Shown: positions 1 through 7,156 of the stretch, piece by piece
Layout of the letters: each line of letters starts with the position of its first letter
Position numbering within the stretch: position 1 is the first letter of the stretch
Assembly: GCA_903870065.1 (NCBI GenBank)
Contig: CAIQBN010000275.1
Span: 1-36,820 of the forward strand
DNA: 36,820 nucleotides
Reading direction: 5' to 3'
Source: an uncultured beta proteobacterium
GTDB lineage: Bacteria > Pseudomonadota > Gammaproteobacteria > Burkholderiales > Burkholderiaceae_C
Program-made: the position numbers and the translations under genes
Notes under the pieces: model-generated
Seen by the model: the letters and a program-made list of their open reading frames with translations, nothing else
Told to the model about the DNA's origin: nothing
The model's database searches: none

Positions 1-1188
1 GACATGGCCGAGAACATCGTCCATCTGGTGCTGGCCCGCGTGCAGGGCGCGCCAGAAGGCGTCAAGGTCATCAGCCTCTTTGTGGTGCCCAAGTTCATGG
101 TCAACCCGGATGGTTCGATTGGGGCACGCAACGATGTGCACTGCGTCAGCATCGAGCACAAGATGGGCATCAAGGCCAGCCCCACGGCGGTGCTTCAATT
201 TGGCGACAACGGTGCCGCTATCGGCTATCTTGTTGGCCAGGAAAACCGGGGCCTAGAGTACATGTTCATCATGATGAACGCAGCCCGCTACGGCGTGGGT
301 GTGCAGGGCATTGCCATTGCCGAGCGTGCCTACCAGACGGCGGCTCGCTTTTCACGCGAACGCGTGCAAAGCCGACCGGTGGATGGCACGGTTGCCGCCG
401 GTGCGCCCATCATTCACCACCCCGACGTCCGCCGCATGCTCATGACCATGCGCGCCTATGTGGAAGGCTGCCGTGCCATGGCCAGCGTGGCCGCATCAGC
501 GTACGACGCTGCGCACAACCACCCCGATGCCGACGTGCGCAAGGTTAACCAGACCTTTTATGAATTCATGGTGCCGCTGGTCAAGGGTTTCAGCACCGAG
601 ATGAGCCTGGAAGTCACTTCACTGGCAGTGCAGGTGCACGGTGGTATGGGCTATATCGAAGAAACCGGTGTGGCCCAGTACTACCGTGATGCCAAGATTT
701 TGACCATTTACGAAGGCACCACCGCGATTCAGGCCAATGATCTCGTGGGTCGCAAAACCTCACGCGACGGTGGCCAGAGCGCCAAGGCGCTGGCGGTTCA
801 AATTGAAGGCACTGAGGCTGAGTTGCTCAAGTCCGGCACACCTGACGCGCTGGCTTTTGCCCGGAGGCTGAAGGCCGCACGCGAGGCATTTGTCGAGGTG
901 GTGAACTTCGTGGCTGGCAACACCAAGGCCAGCCCCAATGCCGTGTTTGCCGGCAGCGTGCCCTACTTGATGCTCGCTGGAAACCTCATGTCCGGCTGGC
1001 AAATGGGTCGGGCGCTGTTGGTGGCGCAGGAGCAAATTGGTGCGGGCACCGACGTCGGTTTCATGCAGGCCAAAGTGGTCACTGCGCGTTTCTACGCCGA
1101 CCATATCTTGGTCAAGGTGCCCGGCCTGCGCGACAGCATTGTTGAAGGCGCAGAGTGCGTCACAGCGCTGGCGCTGGATGCCTTCTGA
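1..1188 (+). CDS. Acyl-CoA dehydrogenase, DmdC-like (5' end outside window)
   Basis: C-terminal part of an FAD-dependent acyl-CoA dehydrogenase; the frame is open to base 1, so the ATG at 4 is probably internal. About 395 residues are visible, whereas the long DmdC/AcdA-type family usually has about 590-600. The visible part holds the middle beta-domain, the C-terminal four-helix domain with RYGVGVQGIAIAERAYQ, and the IYEGTTAIQ segment, where the Glu aligns with the catalytic base of the family. After that comes the extra C-terminal domain that separates this group from short-chain enzymes. The reaction would be alpha,beta-dehydrogenation of an acyl-CoA, or of a methylthiopropionyl-CoA-like substrate, passing electrons to ETF. 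The substrate cannot be read from sequence. A dispersed repeat with a T-run begins about 20 bases after the stop. Confidence 0.9.
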   Translation, partial: DMAENIVHLVLARVQGAPEGVKVISLFVVPKFMVNPDGSIGARNDVHCVSIEHKMGIKASPTAVLQFGDNGAAIGYLVGQENRGLEYMFIMMNAARYGVGVQGIAIAERAYQTAARFSRERVQSRPVDGTVAAGAPIIHHPDVRRMLMTMRAYVEGCRAMASVAASAYDAAHNHPDADVRKVNQTFYEFMVPLVKGFSTEMSLEVTSLAVQVHGGMGYIEETGVAQYYRDAKILTIYEGTTAIQANDLVGRKTSRDGGQSAKALAVQIEGTEAELLKSGTPDALAFARRLKAAREAFVEVVNFVAGNTKASPNAVFAGSVPYLMLAGNLMSGWQMGRALLVAQEQIGAGTDVGFMQAKVVTARFYADHILVKVPGLRDSIVEGAECVTALALDAF

Positions 1189-1207
1189 GTGAATTGAAAC
1201 TACCCTT

Positions 1208-1270
1208 TTTGCTATTAAAGTAGTAGCTTCTACTGCAATAGCGACGAGGGCTAGAGCCGCTTTTTATTAA
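1208..1270 (+). repeat. Dispersed short repeat, copy 1 (intergenic)
   Basis: This copy has a left arm TTTGCTATTAAAGTAGTAGCT (1208-1228, 21 bases; first 9 TTTGCTATT), a 15-base variable centre holding GCA, a right arm ACGAGGGCTAGAGCC (1244-1258), then a short T-run and TTAA. The same architecture with the same 15-base centre occurs at 3155-3206 (minus strand) and 28027-28077. The element contains AGTAG/CTACT and GGCT/AGCC complementary pairs followed by T's, so it could act as a weak terminator for the acyl-CoA dehydrogenase gene. The repeat call rests on three copies in one window. The link to a Comamonadaceae-wide family is from memory. Confidence 0.75.
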
Positions 1271-1297
1271 ACAACTTTGTCTTCGACGGGAAACGCC

Positions 1298-2251
1298 ATG
1301 TCCAAGCTCCCAGCGCCACTTGATCGTCTGCCGTTTCCCGTGATCGGCTCGCCGTTGTTCATTATCAGCAACCCCAAGCTGGTGATTGCCCAGTGCACGG
1401 CCGGTGTGGTGGGCTCCATGCCCGCACTCAATGCACGACCGGCCGAGCAACTGGAGGAATGGCTGATCGAAATTACCGAGGCGCTGGCGGCCCACAACAG
1501 GGCCAATCCCGACAAGCCGGCCGCACCCTTTGCCATCAACCAGATCGTGCACAAGAGTAACGACCGGCTTGAACATGACATGGCGATGTGTGTGAAATAC
1601 AAAGTGCCAATCATCATTACCAGTTTGGGTGCGCGCGAGGACATCAATGCCGCAGCCCACAGCTATGGCGGTGTTGTGCTGCACGATGTCATCAACAACA
1701 AGCATGCCCGCAAGGCCATTGAAAAAGGTGCTGACGGTTTGATCGCAGTGGCGGCAGGCGCTGGTGGCCATGCCGGGCTCAAGAGCCCGTTTGCGTTGGT
1801 GCAGGAAATCCGGCAGTGGTTTGACGGCCCGCTGGCCCTGAGCGGCGCCATCGCCACCGGCGACGCGGTACTGGCAGCGCAGGCCATGGGTGCCGACTTT
1901 GCGTATATTGGCTCTGCCTTCATAGCAACGGAAGAAGCTCGCGCGGCAGAGGGCTACAAACAAGCCATTGTGGAGAGCAACTCCGATGACATTGTCTACA
2001 GCAATTTGTTTACCGGAGTGCATGGCAACTACCTAGCTCCGAGCATCCGGGCTGCCGGCCTCGATCCAGACAATTTGCCGCAAAGTGACCCGAGCAAAAT
2101 GAATTTTGGTGGCGACAAGAGCAAGGCCTGGAAAGACATCTGGGGCTGCGGCCAGGGCATTGGAGCTATCAACGCGGTTCAGTCCACGGCAGACTATGTG
2201 GCGCAACTCAAACGCGAATACGCCGCAGCCCGCCAACGGCTGGCGCTGTAG
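1298..2251 (+). CDS. NAD(P)H-dependent flavin oxidoreductase / nitronate monooxygenase family
   Basis: A 317-residue TIM-barrel flavoprotein of the 2-nitropropane dioxygenase (nitronate monooxygenase) family. Family marks are the N-terminal PVIGSPLFIISNPKLVIAQC strand, the GADGLIAVAAGAGGHAG segment with the His expected near the FMN, and the GADFAYIGSAFIAT phosphate-binding strand. Members oxidise alkyl nitronates or act as FMN-dependent oxidoreductases; the physiological substrate here is unknown. The ATG at 1298 is chosen over the upstream in-frame TTG at 1277 because GGGA lies just before it and homologues begin near this Met. It follows the acyl-CoA dehydrogenase on the same strand after about 110 bases that hold the repeat, so co-transcription is uncertain. 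Confidence 0.88.
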   Translation: MSKLPAPLDRLPFPVIGSPLFIISNPKLVIAQCTAGVVGSMPALNARPAEQLEEWLIEITEALAAHNRANPDKPAAPFAINQIVHKSNDRLEHDMAMCVKYKVPIIITSLGAREDINAAAHSYGGVVLHDVINNKHARKAIEKGADGLIAVAAGAGGHAGLKSPFALVQEIRQWFDGPLALSGAIATGDAVLAAQAMGADFAYIGSAFIATEEARAAEGYKQAIVESNSDDIVYSNLFTGVHGNYLAPSIRAAGLDPDNLPQSDPSKMNFGGDKSKAWKDIWGCGQGIGAINAVQSTADYVAQLKREYAAARQRLAL

Positions 2252-2446
2252 GCTCATGTAGCGTAGTGTCAGCCGAGGCCTGGTCGGCCGCGATACTCAC
2301 TGGCGGGACGGCCCTGTCGAATTCTTTGACAGCCTTGCACCGTTTTGCAGCTGATTTGAGAAGTTTCTCTTAAAAATCAAGCACTTCCAGCGGCGGCATG
2401 GAACGTGCTGTGCCTCGCTCTCCACCACCCATCTTGCGGAGACGAT

Positions 2447-3031
2447 ATGACCATTTCACTATTCAAGACGTTGCCGGCACTGCTGTGTGTCATATTGGGA
2501 TCGGGTGCGCAAAGCGCGGTTGTGTACCCGTGGCACGGCACTTGTGTTGACCGGTTTTTAGCCGGACCTGGCGCAGCGGATGTTGGTGGCTGCGCCGCTG
2601 TCAACGGAATCGTCAGCGGTGCCATCGGCGTGCCCGACGGCTACGTTATGGGCACCCAATACAGCTTTTCCGACCAGGACGGACCCAACGGCCCAACGCC
2701 TCCGTCTTTCACCCTGTTTGACCCATTCCTTCCCATCTCCACCGAGATGTCTCTCGGCAGTGGTGTTATTGACTTTTCCCTTCAGAACGGCGTGCCGGTT
2801 GGCCACTGGTCCTGGGTGGCCAAACACTTGGTGTCGTTTGGCGGCACAGGCGGCATGTTCTTTAACATTGACAACACCGCGACGTCAATTTTCCATGTTG
2901 CTGCCACCGATGTCGTGTTTGACAGCATCTTGCCGCCCTGCAATGTAGGCGCTCCCGCTGTGTGCCCGACACCCGGCACACTGCCATTGATGCTCCTGGG
3001 TTTGCTGGCGCTGCGTCAAAGAAAATCCTAG
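2447..3031 (+). CDS. Small exported protein with PEP-CTERM-like C-terminus
   Basis: A 194-residue protein I do not recognise beyond its sorting signals. Residues 1-24 form a Sec signal peptide (MTISLFKTLPALLCVILGSG, then AQSA). The last ~22 residues have the PEP-CTERM layout: PTPGTLP, a short hydrophobic stretch (LMLLGLLAL), then basic RQRKS. The canonical Pro-Glu-Pro is replaced by Pro-Thr-Pro. The mature part is rich in Gly, Pro and aromatic residues and has four Cys (CVDR, GGCAA, PPCNV, VCPT). PEP-CTERM proteins are usually sorted by exosortase and associated with exopolysaccharide, but no exosortase gene is in this window. The start at 2447 has GGAG in good position. The 195 bases upstream (2252-2446) show a GCCGA/TCGGC hairpin but no clear promoter. 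Confidence 0.75.
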   Translation: MTISLFKTLPALLCVILGSGAQSAVVYPWHGTCVDRFLAGPGAADVGGCAAVNGIVSGAIGVPDGYVMGTQYSFSDQDGPNGPTPPSFTLFDPFLPISTEMSLGSGVIDFSLQNGVPVGHWSWVAKHLVSFGGTGGMFFNIDNTATSIFHVAATDVVFDSILPPCNVGAPAVCPTPGTLPLMLLGLLALRQRKS

Positions 3032-3154
3032 CCCATCCGGTGAGAAATAGGTGCGCAGTGCGTCTGCGCGTTGAAGGACTGATGAGACCGAATAGTGGGT
3101 CGGCGCCGGTTGCGCATCTACGGACCGCTGGACCCGAAAAATTTATAGGCTTTC

Positions 3155-3206
3155 GGCCTCTAGCCCTCGCGAAATATGCGTAGAAAGCTACCAATAATAT
3201 AGCGAC
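3155..3206 (-). repeat. Dispersed short repeat, copy 2 (abuts gst stop codon)
   Basis: Read on the minus strand it begins at the last base of the gst stop codon: TCGCTATATTATTGGTAGCT, a 15-base centre with GCA at the same offset as the other copies, then GCGAGGGCTAGAGGCC. It aligns without gaps to the copy at 1208-1258 through the right arm. It continues into AGGCcgaaaGCCT followed by ATAAATTTTT (to about 3140), a plausible weak terminator for the gst transcript. It is oriented like copy 1 relative to the preceding gene, i.e. in sense just after a stop codon. The remaining bases 3032-3140, downstream of the PEP-CTERM-like gene, show nothing I can name. Confidence 0.65.
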
Positions 3207-3865
3207 TAAAACGCAGGAAACCGCGCGGGTGTTTGGCCCGCTTGCCAGGCAGGCGTCTTGACCATCACCTGCAGGTAGGTGTCAGCTGCCTCAAATGCCG
3301 CCATCCAGCGCTGCAAGTCCGACCAGGGCTGCACGGCGAACCAGGTGGGGTCAGTGTGGGCGAACTGGCGCACGAAGGGGGCGATGGCGGCGTCGGCCAG
3401 ACCAAAGTGGTCACCGTGCAGATATCTGTGTGTTTGCAGCCGCGTGTTGAGTATGAGCAGGAATTGCGCGCCCATCGCGCGGTGGGCCAGCCCGTTCGGC
3501 AGGTCGTAGCGCGTGGGGTATTTGTAGCGGTCCAACTGCGACTTGAAGTCGCCATCACACTGCGCGATCAAGGCCAGCGCCAGTTCCATCTCCACGGTGG
3601 AAGGTGGCAGCCAATGCTGTGGATCGTTGCACTGCAGCGCCCACCGCATGATGTCCAGGCTTTGCTCCAACACCAGTCCGTCGGGAAGCACCAGTACCGG
3701 AACCGTGCCCTTGGCTGAGGCCAGTAGCAGCGCGGGCGGCTTGCGGGCCAGGACCACCTCGCGCAGTTCACAAACCGTGCCGCTGGCCATCAGCGCCAGT
3801 CGCGCACGCATGGCATACGGGCAGCGGCGAAATGAATACAAGACAGGCAGCGCGTCGGCCTTCAC
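3206..3865 (-). CDS. Glutathione S-transferase family protein
   Basis: A 219-residue GST-like protein. The N-terminal thioredoxin-fold half (residues 7-80) carries SFRRCPYAMRARLAL, with a CPY motif at the glutathione site, and the VPVLVLPDGLVLEQSLDIM strand-turn that binds the gamma-glutamyl group. The C-terminal half is all-helical (HGDHFGLADAAIAPFVRQF). Members conjugate or reduce substrates with glutathione in the cytoplasm, or act as glutaredoxin-like reductases; the substrate is not predictable. The start is GTG at 3865 and overlaps the trhO stop by four bases (GTGA), which implies translational coupling. The stop codon touches a dispersed repeat. Confidence 0.88.
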   Translation of the reverse strand: MKADALPVLYSFRRCPYAMRARLALMASGTVCELREVVLARKPPALLLASAKGTVPVLVLPDGLVLEQSLDIMRWALQCNDPQHWLPPSTVEMELALALIAQCDGDFKSQLDRYKYPTRYDLPNGLAHRAMGAQFLLILNTRLQTHRYLHGDHFGLADAAIAPFVRQFAHTDPTWFAVQPWSDLQRWMAAFEAADTYLQVMVKTPAWQAGQTPARFPAF

Positions 3866-4815
3866 TGCTGGACTCTGCCAGGGTCATCGCCGGTCAACGC
3901 CGCGCGTGCTTTGGCCAGTTCCCACTGGCGTTGGCGCTCTCTGGCCCGGTTCTTCTGCACCTCGCTGGTGCTGGCATGGCAGCGCGGGCAACTCACGCCC
4001 AGTTCAAACAGGGGGGACTCCATGGCGCGGTCTTCCAGCGGCATGCGGCAACCGCGGCACAGCTTGTGTGTGCCGGGCACCACGCCGTGGTCCACCGACA
4101 CGCGTTCATCGAACACGAAGCAGGTGCCAGCCCACAGGCTCTGCTCGGGGGCAACGGTCTCCAGGTATTTCAGGATGCCGCCGTCCAGGTGATAGACCTC
4201 GTCATAGCCTTTGGCGCGCATCAGTGCGGTGGACTTTTCGCAGCGTATACCACCGGTGCAAAACATGGCCACCTTGGGCATTTTGCCGTTGCGCGCCTGC
4301 AGTGGCTGGGCCTGCTCCACCCAGGCGGGCAGTTCGCCAAAGGTGCGGATGTGCGGGTCGATGGCGCCCTTGAATGTGCCAATGGCCACCTCGTAGTCGT
4401 TGCGGGTGTCGACCAGCACCACGGCCGGGTCCGAGATCAGCGCGTTCCAGTCCTCGGGTTTGACGTAGGTGCCCACCAGGCGAGTCGGGTCTACGCTGGG
4501 CACGCCCATGGTGACGATCTCGCGCTTGAGGTGCACTTTCATGCGGCGAAACGGCGCCGCCTCGGCCCACGACTCCTTGTGCTGCAGGTCCGTCAGGAGC
4601 GGGTCGTCGCGCAGATAGGCCAGCAAGGCGCGCACGCCATCGGGTGGGCCGGCAATGGTGCTGTTGATACCCTCGGGCGCCAGCAAAATGGTGCCCTTGA
4701 TCTGGTGCTGCGCGCACAAGGCCAGCAACGCCTCCTTGCGCGGGGCAAGGTTGGTCAGGGCGACAAACTTGTAGAAGGCTGCGGTCAGGTAGGGACTCGA
4801 ACCCTGTTGGGTCAT
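3862..4815 (-). CDS. trhO: tRNA uridine(34) hydroxylase / rhodanese-domain protein (TrhO, YceA family)
   Basis: TrhO-family proteins carry out O2-dependent hydroxylation of U34 to ho5U in a subset of tRNAs. From the ATG at 4815 the protein has 317 residues, starting MTQQGSSPYLTAAFYKFV. Visible are the N-terminal ferredoxin-like domain with APEGINSTIAGP, the rhodanese domain with DTRNDYEVAIGTFKGA, the active-site loop FCTGGIRCEKS whose first Cys is the expected catalytic residue, and a C-terminal Cys-rich segment (CRGC...CPRC) typical of the longer members. Upstream starts (ATG 4854 and 4893) are in frame, but they add low-complexity, basic residues absent from homologues. It lies between lysA (82 bases upstream) and gst (4-base overlap), probably one transcript. 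Confidence 0.9.
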   Translation of the reverse strand: MTQQGSSPYLTAAFYKFVALTNLAPRKEALLALCAQHQIKGTILLAPEGINSTIAGPPDGVRALLAYLRDDPLLTDLQHKESWAEAAPFRRMKVHLKREIVTMGVPSVDPTRLVGTYVKPEDWNALISDPAVVLVDTRNDYEVAIGTFKGAIDPHIRTFGELPAWVEQAQPLQARNGKMPKVAMFCTGGIRCEKSTALMRAKGYDEVYHLDGGILKYLETVAPEQSLWAGTCFVFDERVSVDHGVVPGTHKLCRGCRMPLEDRAMESPLFELGVSCPRCHASTSEVQKNRARERQRQWELAKARAALTGDDPGRVQQ

Positions 4816-4897
4816 GGTTTGAGGTGCTGTGTGGGTATGGGGATTGCCTAGCATGGCGGCATTGTGCCTGCGCCTGCGGCGAATGCAACGCACAGAC

Positions 4898-6145
4898 TCA
4901 TGATTCGAGTGCGATGAGTTCTGCTACGGTTTGGCGACGGCGAATGAGCCGCGTTTGGCCGTTCTCCAGCAACACTTCGGCAATGAGCGGGCGGGTGTTG
5001 TAATTGGAGGACATCGACGCACCGTACGCTCCGGTGTCGTGAAGCACCAGCCAGTCGCCGACCTGCGCCGCGGGCAGGGCGCGCTGCAGCATCACGCCGC
5101 CTTCACCCTGGGTAAACACGTCGCCTGACTCGCACAGCGGCCCGGCGACCACCGTGGGCAGCAGTGGCCCGCCTGCTGGAGTGCCGTCGGCGCGCAGCAG
5201 CTCCATGCCGTGGTGGCTGGCATACATGGCCGGGCGCACCAGGTCGTTGAAACCCGCATCCACCAGCACAAAGCGCTGCTCGCCCTGGTGCTTGCAGGCG
5301 CGCACTTCAGCCACCAGTACACCGGCTTCAGCCACCAGGTAGCGGCCGGGCTCAATCTCCAACGCAACCGGGTGACCCAGCAGCGCGGCGATGCGCTGAC
5401 GTGCCGCGTCCCACAGCGAGAAGTAGTGCGCCGTGTCGATTGTGGGCTCATCGTTCTGGTAGGGGATGGACAAGCCGCCGCCCGCAGAGATGGCGCGCAG
5501 GTCCATGCCCTGTGCTTGGACTGTTTCCACCAGCGCCACCATGGCGCCGCATACTTCCTGCAGATGGGTGTAGTCCACACCCGAACCAATGTGCATGTGC
5601 AGGCCTTGCAGGTTCAGGCCATTGGCGCGCACCCGCGCCAGCGCCTGGGGCAATTCGGTGTGCCAGATGCCGTGCTTGCTGTGCTCGCCGCCGGTGTTGG
5701 TCTTGTTGGAGTGGCCGTGGCCAAAACCAGGATTGATACGCAGCCAGACCGGGTGGCCGGGGCTGGTCGCGCCCAACTGGTCCAGCATATCCGTGGAGCC
5801 ACAGTTCACGGGTATGCCCAGTGCCGTCACCCGCGCCAGCGTGGCGTGGTCCAGCAGGTCGGCGGTGAACACAATCTCGGCATGGCCCTGGTGCACATCA
5901 GGGGTAAAGCCTGCGGCCAGCGCCCGCTCGATCTCGCCCAGAGACACCGAGTCCACCACGACCCCTTGGCGCTTCATCAGGCGCAGGATATGGGTGTTGG
6001 AATTGGCTTTTTGGGCAAAGCGAACAACATCAAATGACCTCAGCGCGGTAATTTGCCGTTCGATGGTGGCTGCGTCATACACCCACAAAGGAGTGCCGTG
6101 TTCGTGGGCCAAAGCGGCCAGGGTGGTGGGGGCGAAAGGGTTCAT
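4898..6145 (-). CDS. lysA: Diaminopimelate decarboxylase
   Basis: A PLP-dependent fold-III decarboxylase that converts meso-diaminopimelate to L-lysine, the last step of the pathway. Its 415 residues match the usual length. Landmarks: VRFAQKANSN with the PLP Lys at 46, the LHMHIGSGV helix, AGGGLSIPY, EIEPGRYLVAEAG for phosphate binding, CESGDVF with the Cys that completes the partner subunit's active site, and YGASMSSNYN near the C-terminus. It is divergent from lysR, whose product is the classical lysA activator, and probably leads a lysA-trhO-gst unit. Expression is therefore expected to respond to diaminopimelate and lysine through LysR. Confidence 0.96.
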   Translation of the reverse strand: MNPFAPTTLAALAHEHGTPLWVYDAATIERQITALRSFDVVRFAQKANSNTHILRLMKRQGVVVDSVSLGEIERALAAGFTPDVHQGHAEIVFTADLLDHATLARVTALGIPVNCGSTDMLDQLGATSPGHPVWLRINPGFGHGHSNKTNTGGEHSKHGIWHTELPQALARVRANGLNLQGLHMHIGSGVDYTHLQEVCGAMVALVETVQAQGMDLRAISAGGGLSIPYQNDEPTIDTAHYFSLWDAARQRIAALLGHPVALEIEPGRYLVAEAGVLVAEVRACKHQGEQRFVLVDAGFNDLVRPAMYASHHGMELLRADGTPAGGPLLPTVVAGPLCESGDVFTQGEGGVMLQRALPAAQVGDWLVLHDTGAYGASMSSNYNTRPLIAEVLLENGQTRLIRRRQTVAELIALES

Positions 6146-6170
6146 GGGCCGATGATGCCAACAGAAATCT

Positions 6171-6212
6171 ATTCAAGCAATGCCAAATTCGTTTGCTAAC
6201 CATTCAAATTGG
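6171..6212. promoter_or_regulatory. lysA-lysR intergenic region with candidate LysR operator
   Basis: The 60-80-base divergent gap holds AGCAA (6176-6180) and TTGCT (6193-6197) as an inverted repeat with a 12-base spacer, the size of LysR-type half-site pairs. An outer imperfect pair CCAAATT (6183-6189) and AAATTGG (6206-6212), and a direct repeat ATTCAA (6171, 6202), are also present. LysR-family regulators commonly bind such sites between their own gene and the divergent target. The assignment comes from position and symmetry only. Confidence 0.4.
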
Positions 6213-7156
6213 ATATAGTTTGGTCAGTGAAACACCCATTGACCCCTGGATTTCTTGCACCGACGCACCGCCAGCTGACCCTGTTTCGCGCCATCATGTT
6301 GCAGGGTAACTTGAGCCGCGCAGCGCAGGACGTCGGGACATCGCAACCCACTCTGAGCCGGGAGCTGGCGCGGCTGGAGCAGGTGCTGGGGTTTGATCTG
6401 TTCGACCGTGTGCGTGGGCGCCTGCGCCCTACGGCGCGCGCGTTGGCGTTGCTACAGGAGGTGGAACGCTCGTTCGTCGGCTTGGACCACATCGCGCGGC
6501 GCGCGCAGGAGTTGCGCACGCTGTCCACCGGACGCTTGCGCCTGGCCTGCTTGCCCGCGCTGGCCCATGCGCTGGTGCCCAAGGCGCTGGTGCACTTTTC
6601 CGACACGGTGCCGCAGGGCAGCGTTAGTGTGGTTCCGCTGGAGTCGCCCTGGCTGGAACAGGCCCTGGCTGAGCAACGCTTTGATCTGGGACTGGGTGAA
6701 ACGATCGACTCCCCCGCGGGGGTGGTCTTGCGCCCCTTGATGCGTGCGCGGGAAGTAGCGGTGCTGCCACGCGGCCACCGGCTGTGCGCCAAAGCGCTTC
6801 TAGAAGCCAGTGACTTTGCTGGCGAACGTTTCATCAGCCTGGCTGAAGGCGACCCCTATCGCCATGCAATAGACGCGCTGTTTGCGCGCGCCGGGGTGGA
6901 GCGCATCACCCTGCTGGAGATAGCCAGCGCGGTGGCCGTTTGTGCCTTGGTCGCGCAGGGACTGGGCCTGGCCATCGTCAACCCATTGACTGCTACCGCC
7001 ATGGCCGGGCCCGATCTGGAAGTGCGCCCCTTGCAGGAGGAAATTGCCTTTAGCGTCAGCCTGCTATTGCCCGACGTGGCCACGCCGCATCCGCTGCGCG
7101 ATGCGCTGGTGTTGGCGTTGGAGGCGGCGGCAGGGCAGTTGCAGACGGTTCGCTAA
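6209..7156 (+). CDS. lysR: LysR, transcriptional activator of lysA
   Basis: A LysR-type regulator of up to 315 residues. It resembles E. coli LysR itself, not just the superfamily: TSQPTLSRELARLEQVLGFDLFDRVRGRLRPT, ESPWLEQALAEQRFDLGLGET, FISLAEGDPYRHAIDALF and CALVAQGLGLAIVNPLTA all have close counterparts there. Residues ~25-85 are the winged helix-turn-helix; the rest is the effector domain, which in E. coli LysR senses diaminopimelate. Its place divergent to lysA supports the name. The start is uncertain: TTG 6209 gives the longest frame, while GTG 6227 and TTG 6239 are alternatives; none has a good ribosome binding site. The stop codon overlaps the stop of the convergent metallo-beta-lactamase gene. 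Confidence 0.88.
   Translation: MDIVWSVKHPLTPGFLAPTHRQLTLFRAIMLQGNLSRAAQDVGTSQPTLSRELARLEQVLGFDLFDRVRGRLRPTARALALLQEVERSFVGLDHIARRAQELRTLSTGRLRLACLPALAHALVPKALVHFSDTVPQGSVSVVPLESPWLEQALAEQRFDLGLGETIDSPAGVVLRPLMRAREVAVLPRGHRLCAKALLEASDFAGERFISLAEGDPYRHAIDALFARAGVERITLLEIASAVAVCALVAQGLGLAIVNPLTATAMAGPDLEVRPLQEEIAFSVSLLLPDVATPHPLRDALVLALEAAAGQLQTVR

Noticed and set aside
3543-4851. Open frames antisense to gst and trhO (276 and 339 codons)
   Set aside because: Low-complexity Arg/Gly/Ala/His-rich products and complete overlap with two recognisable genes.
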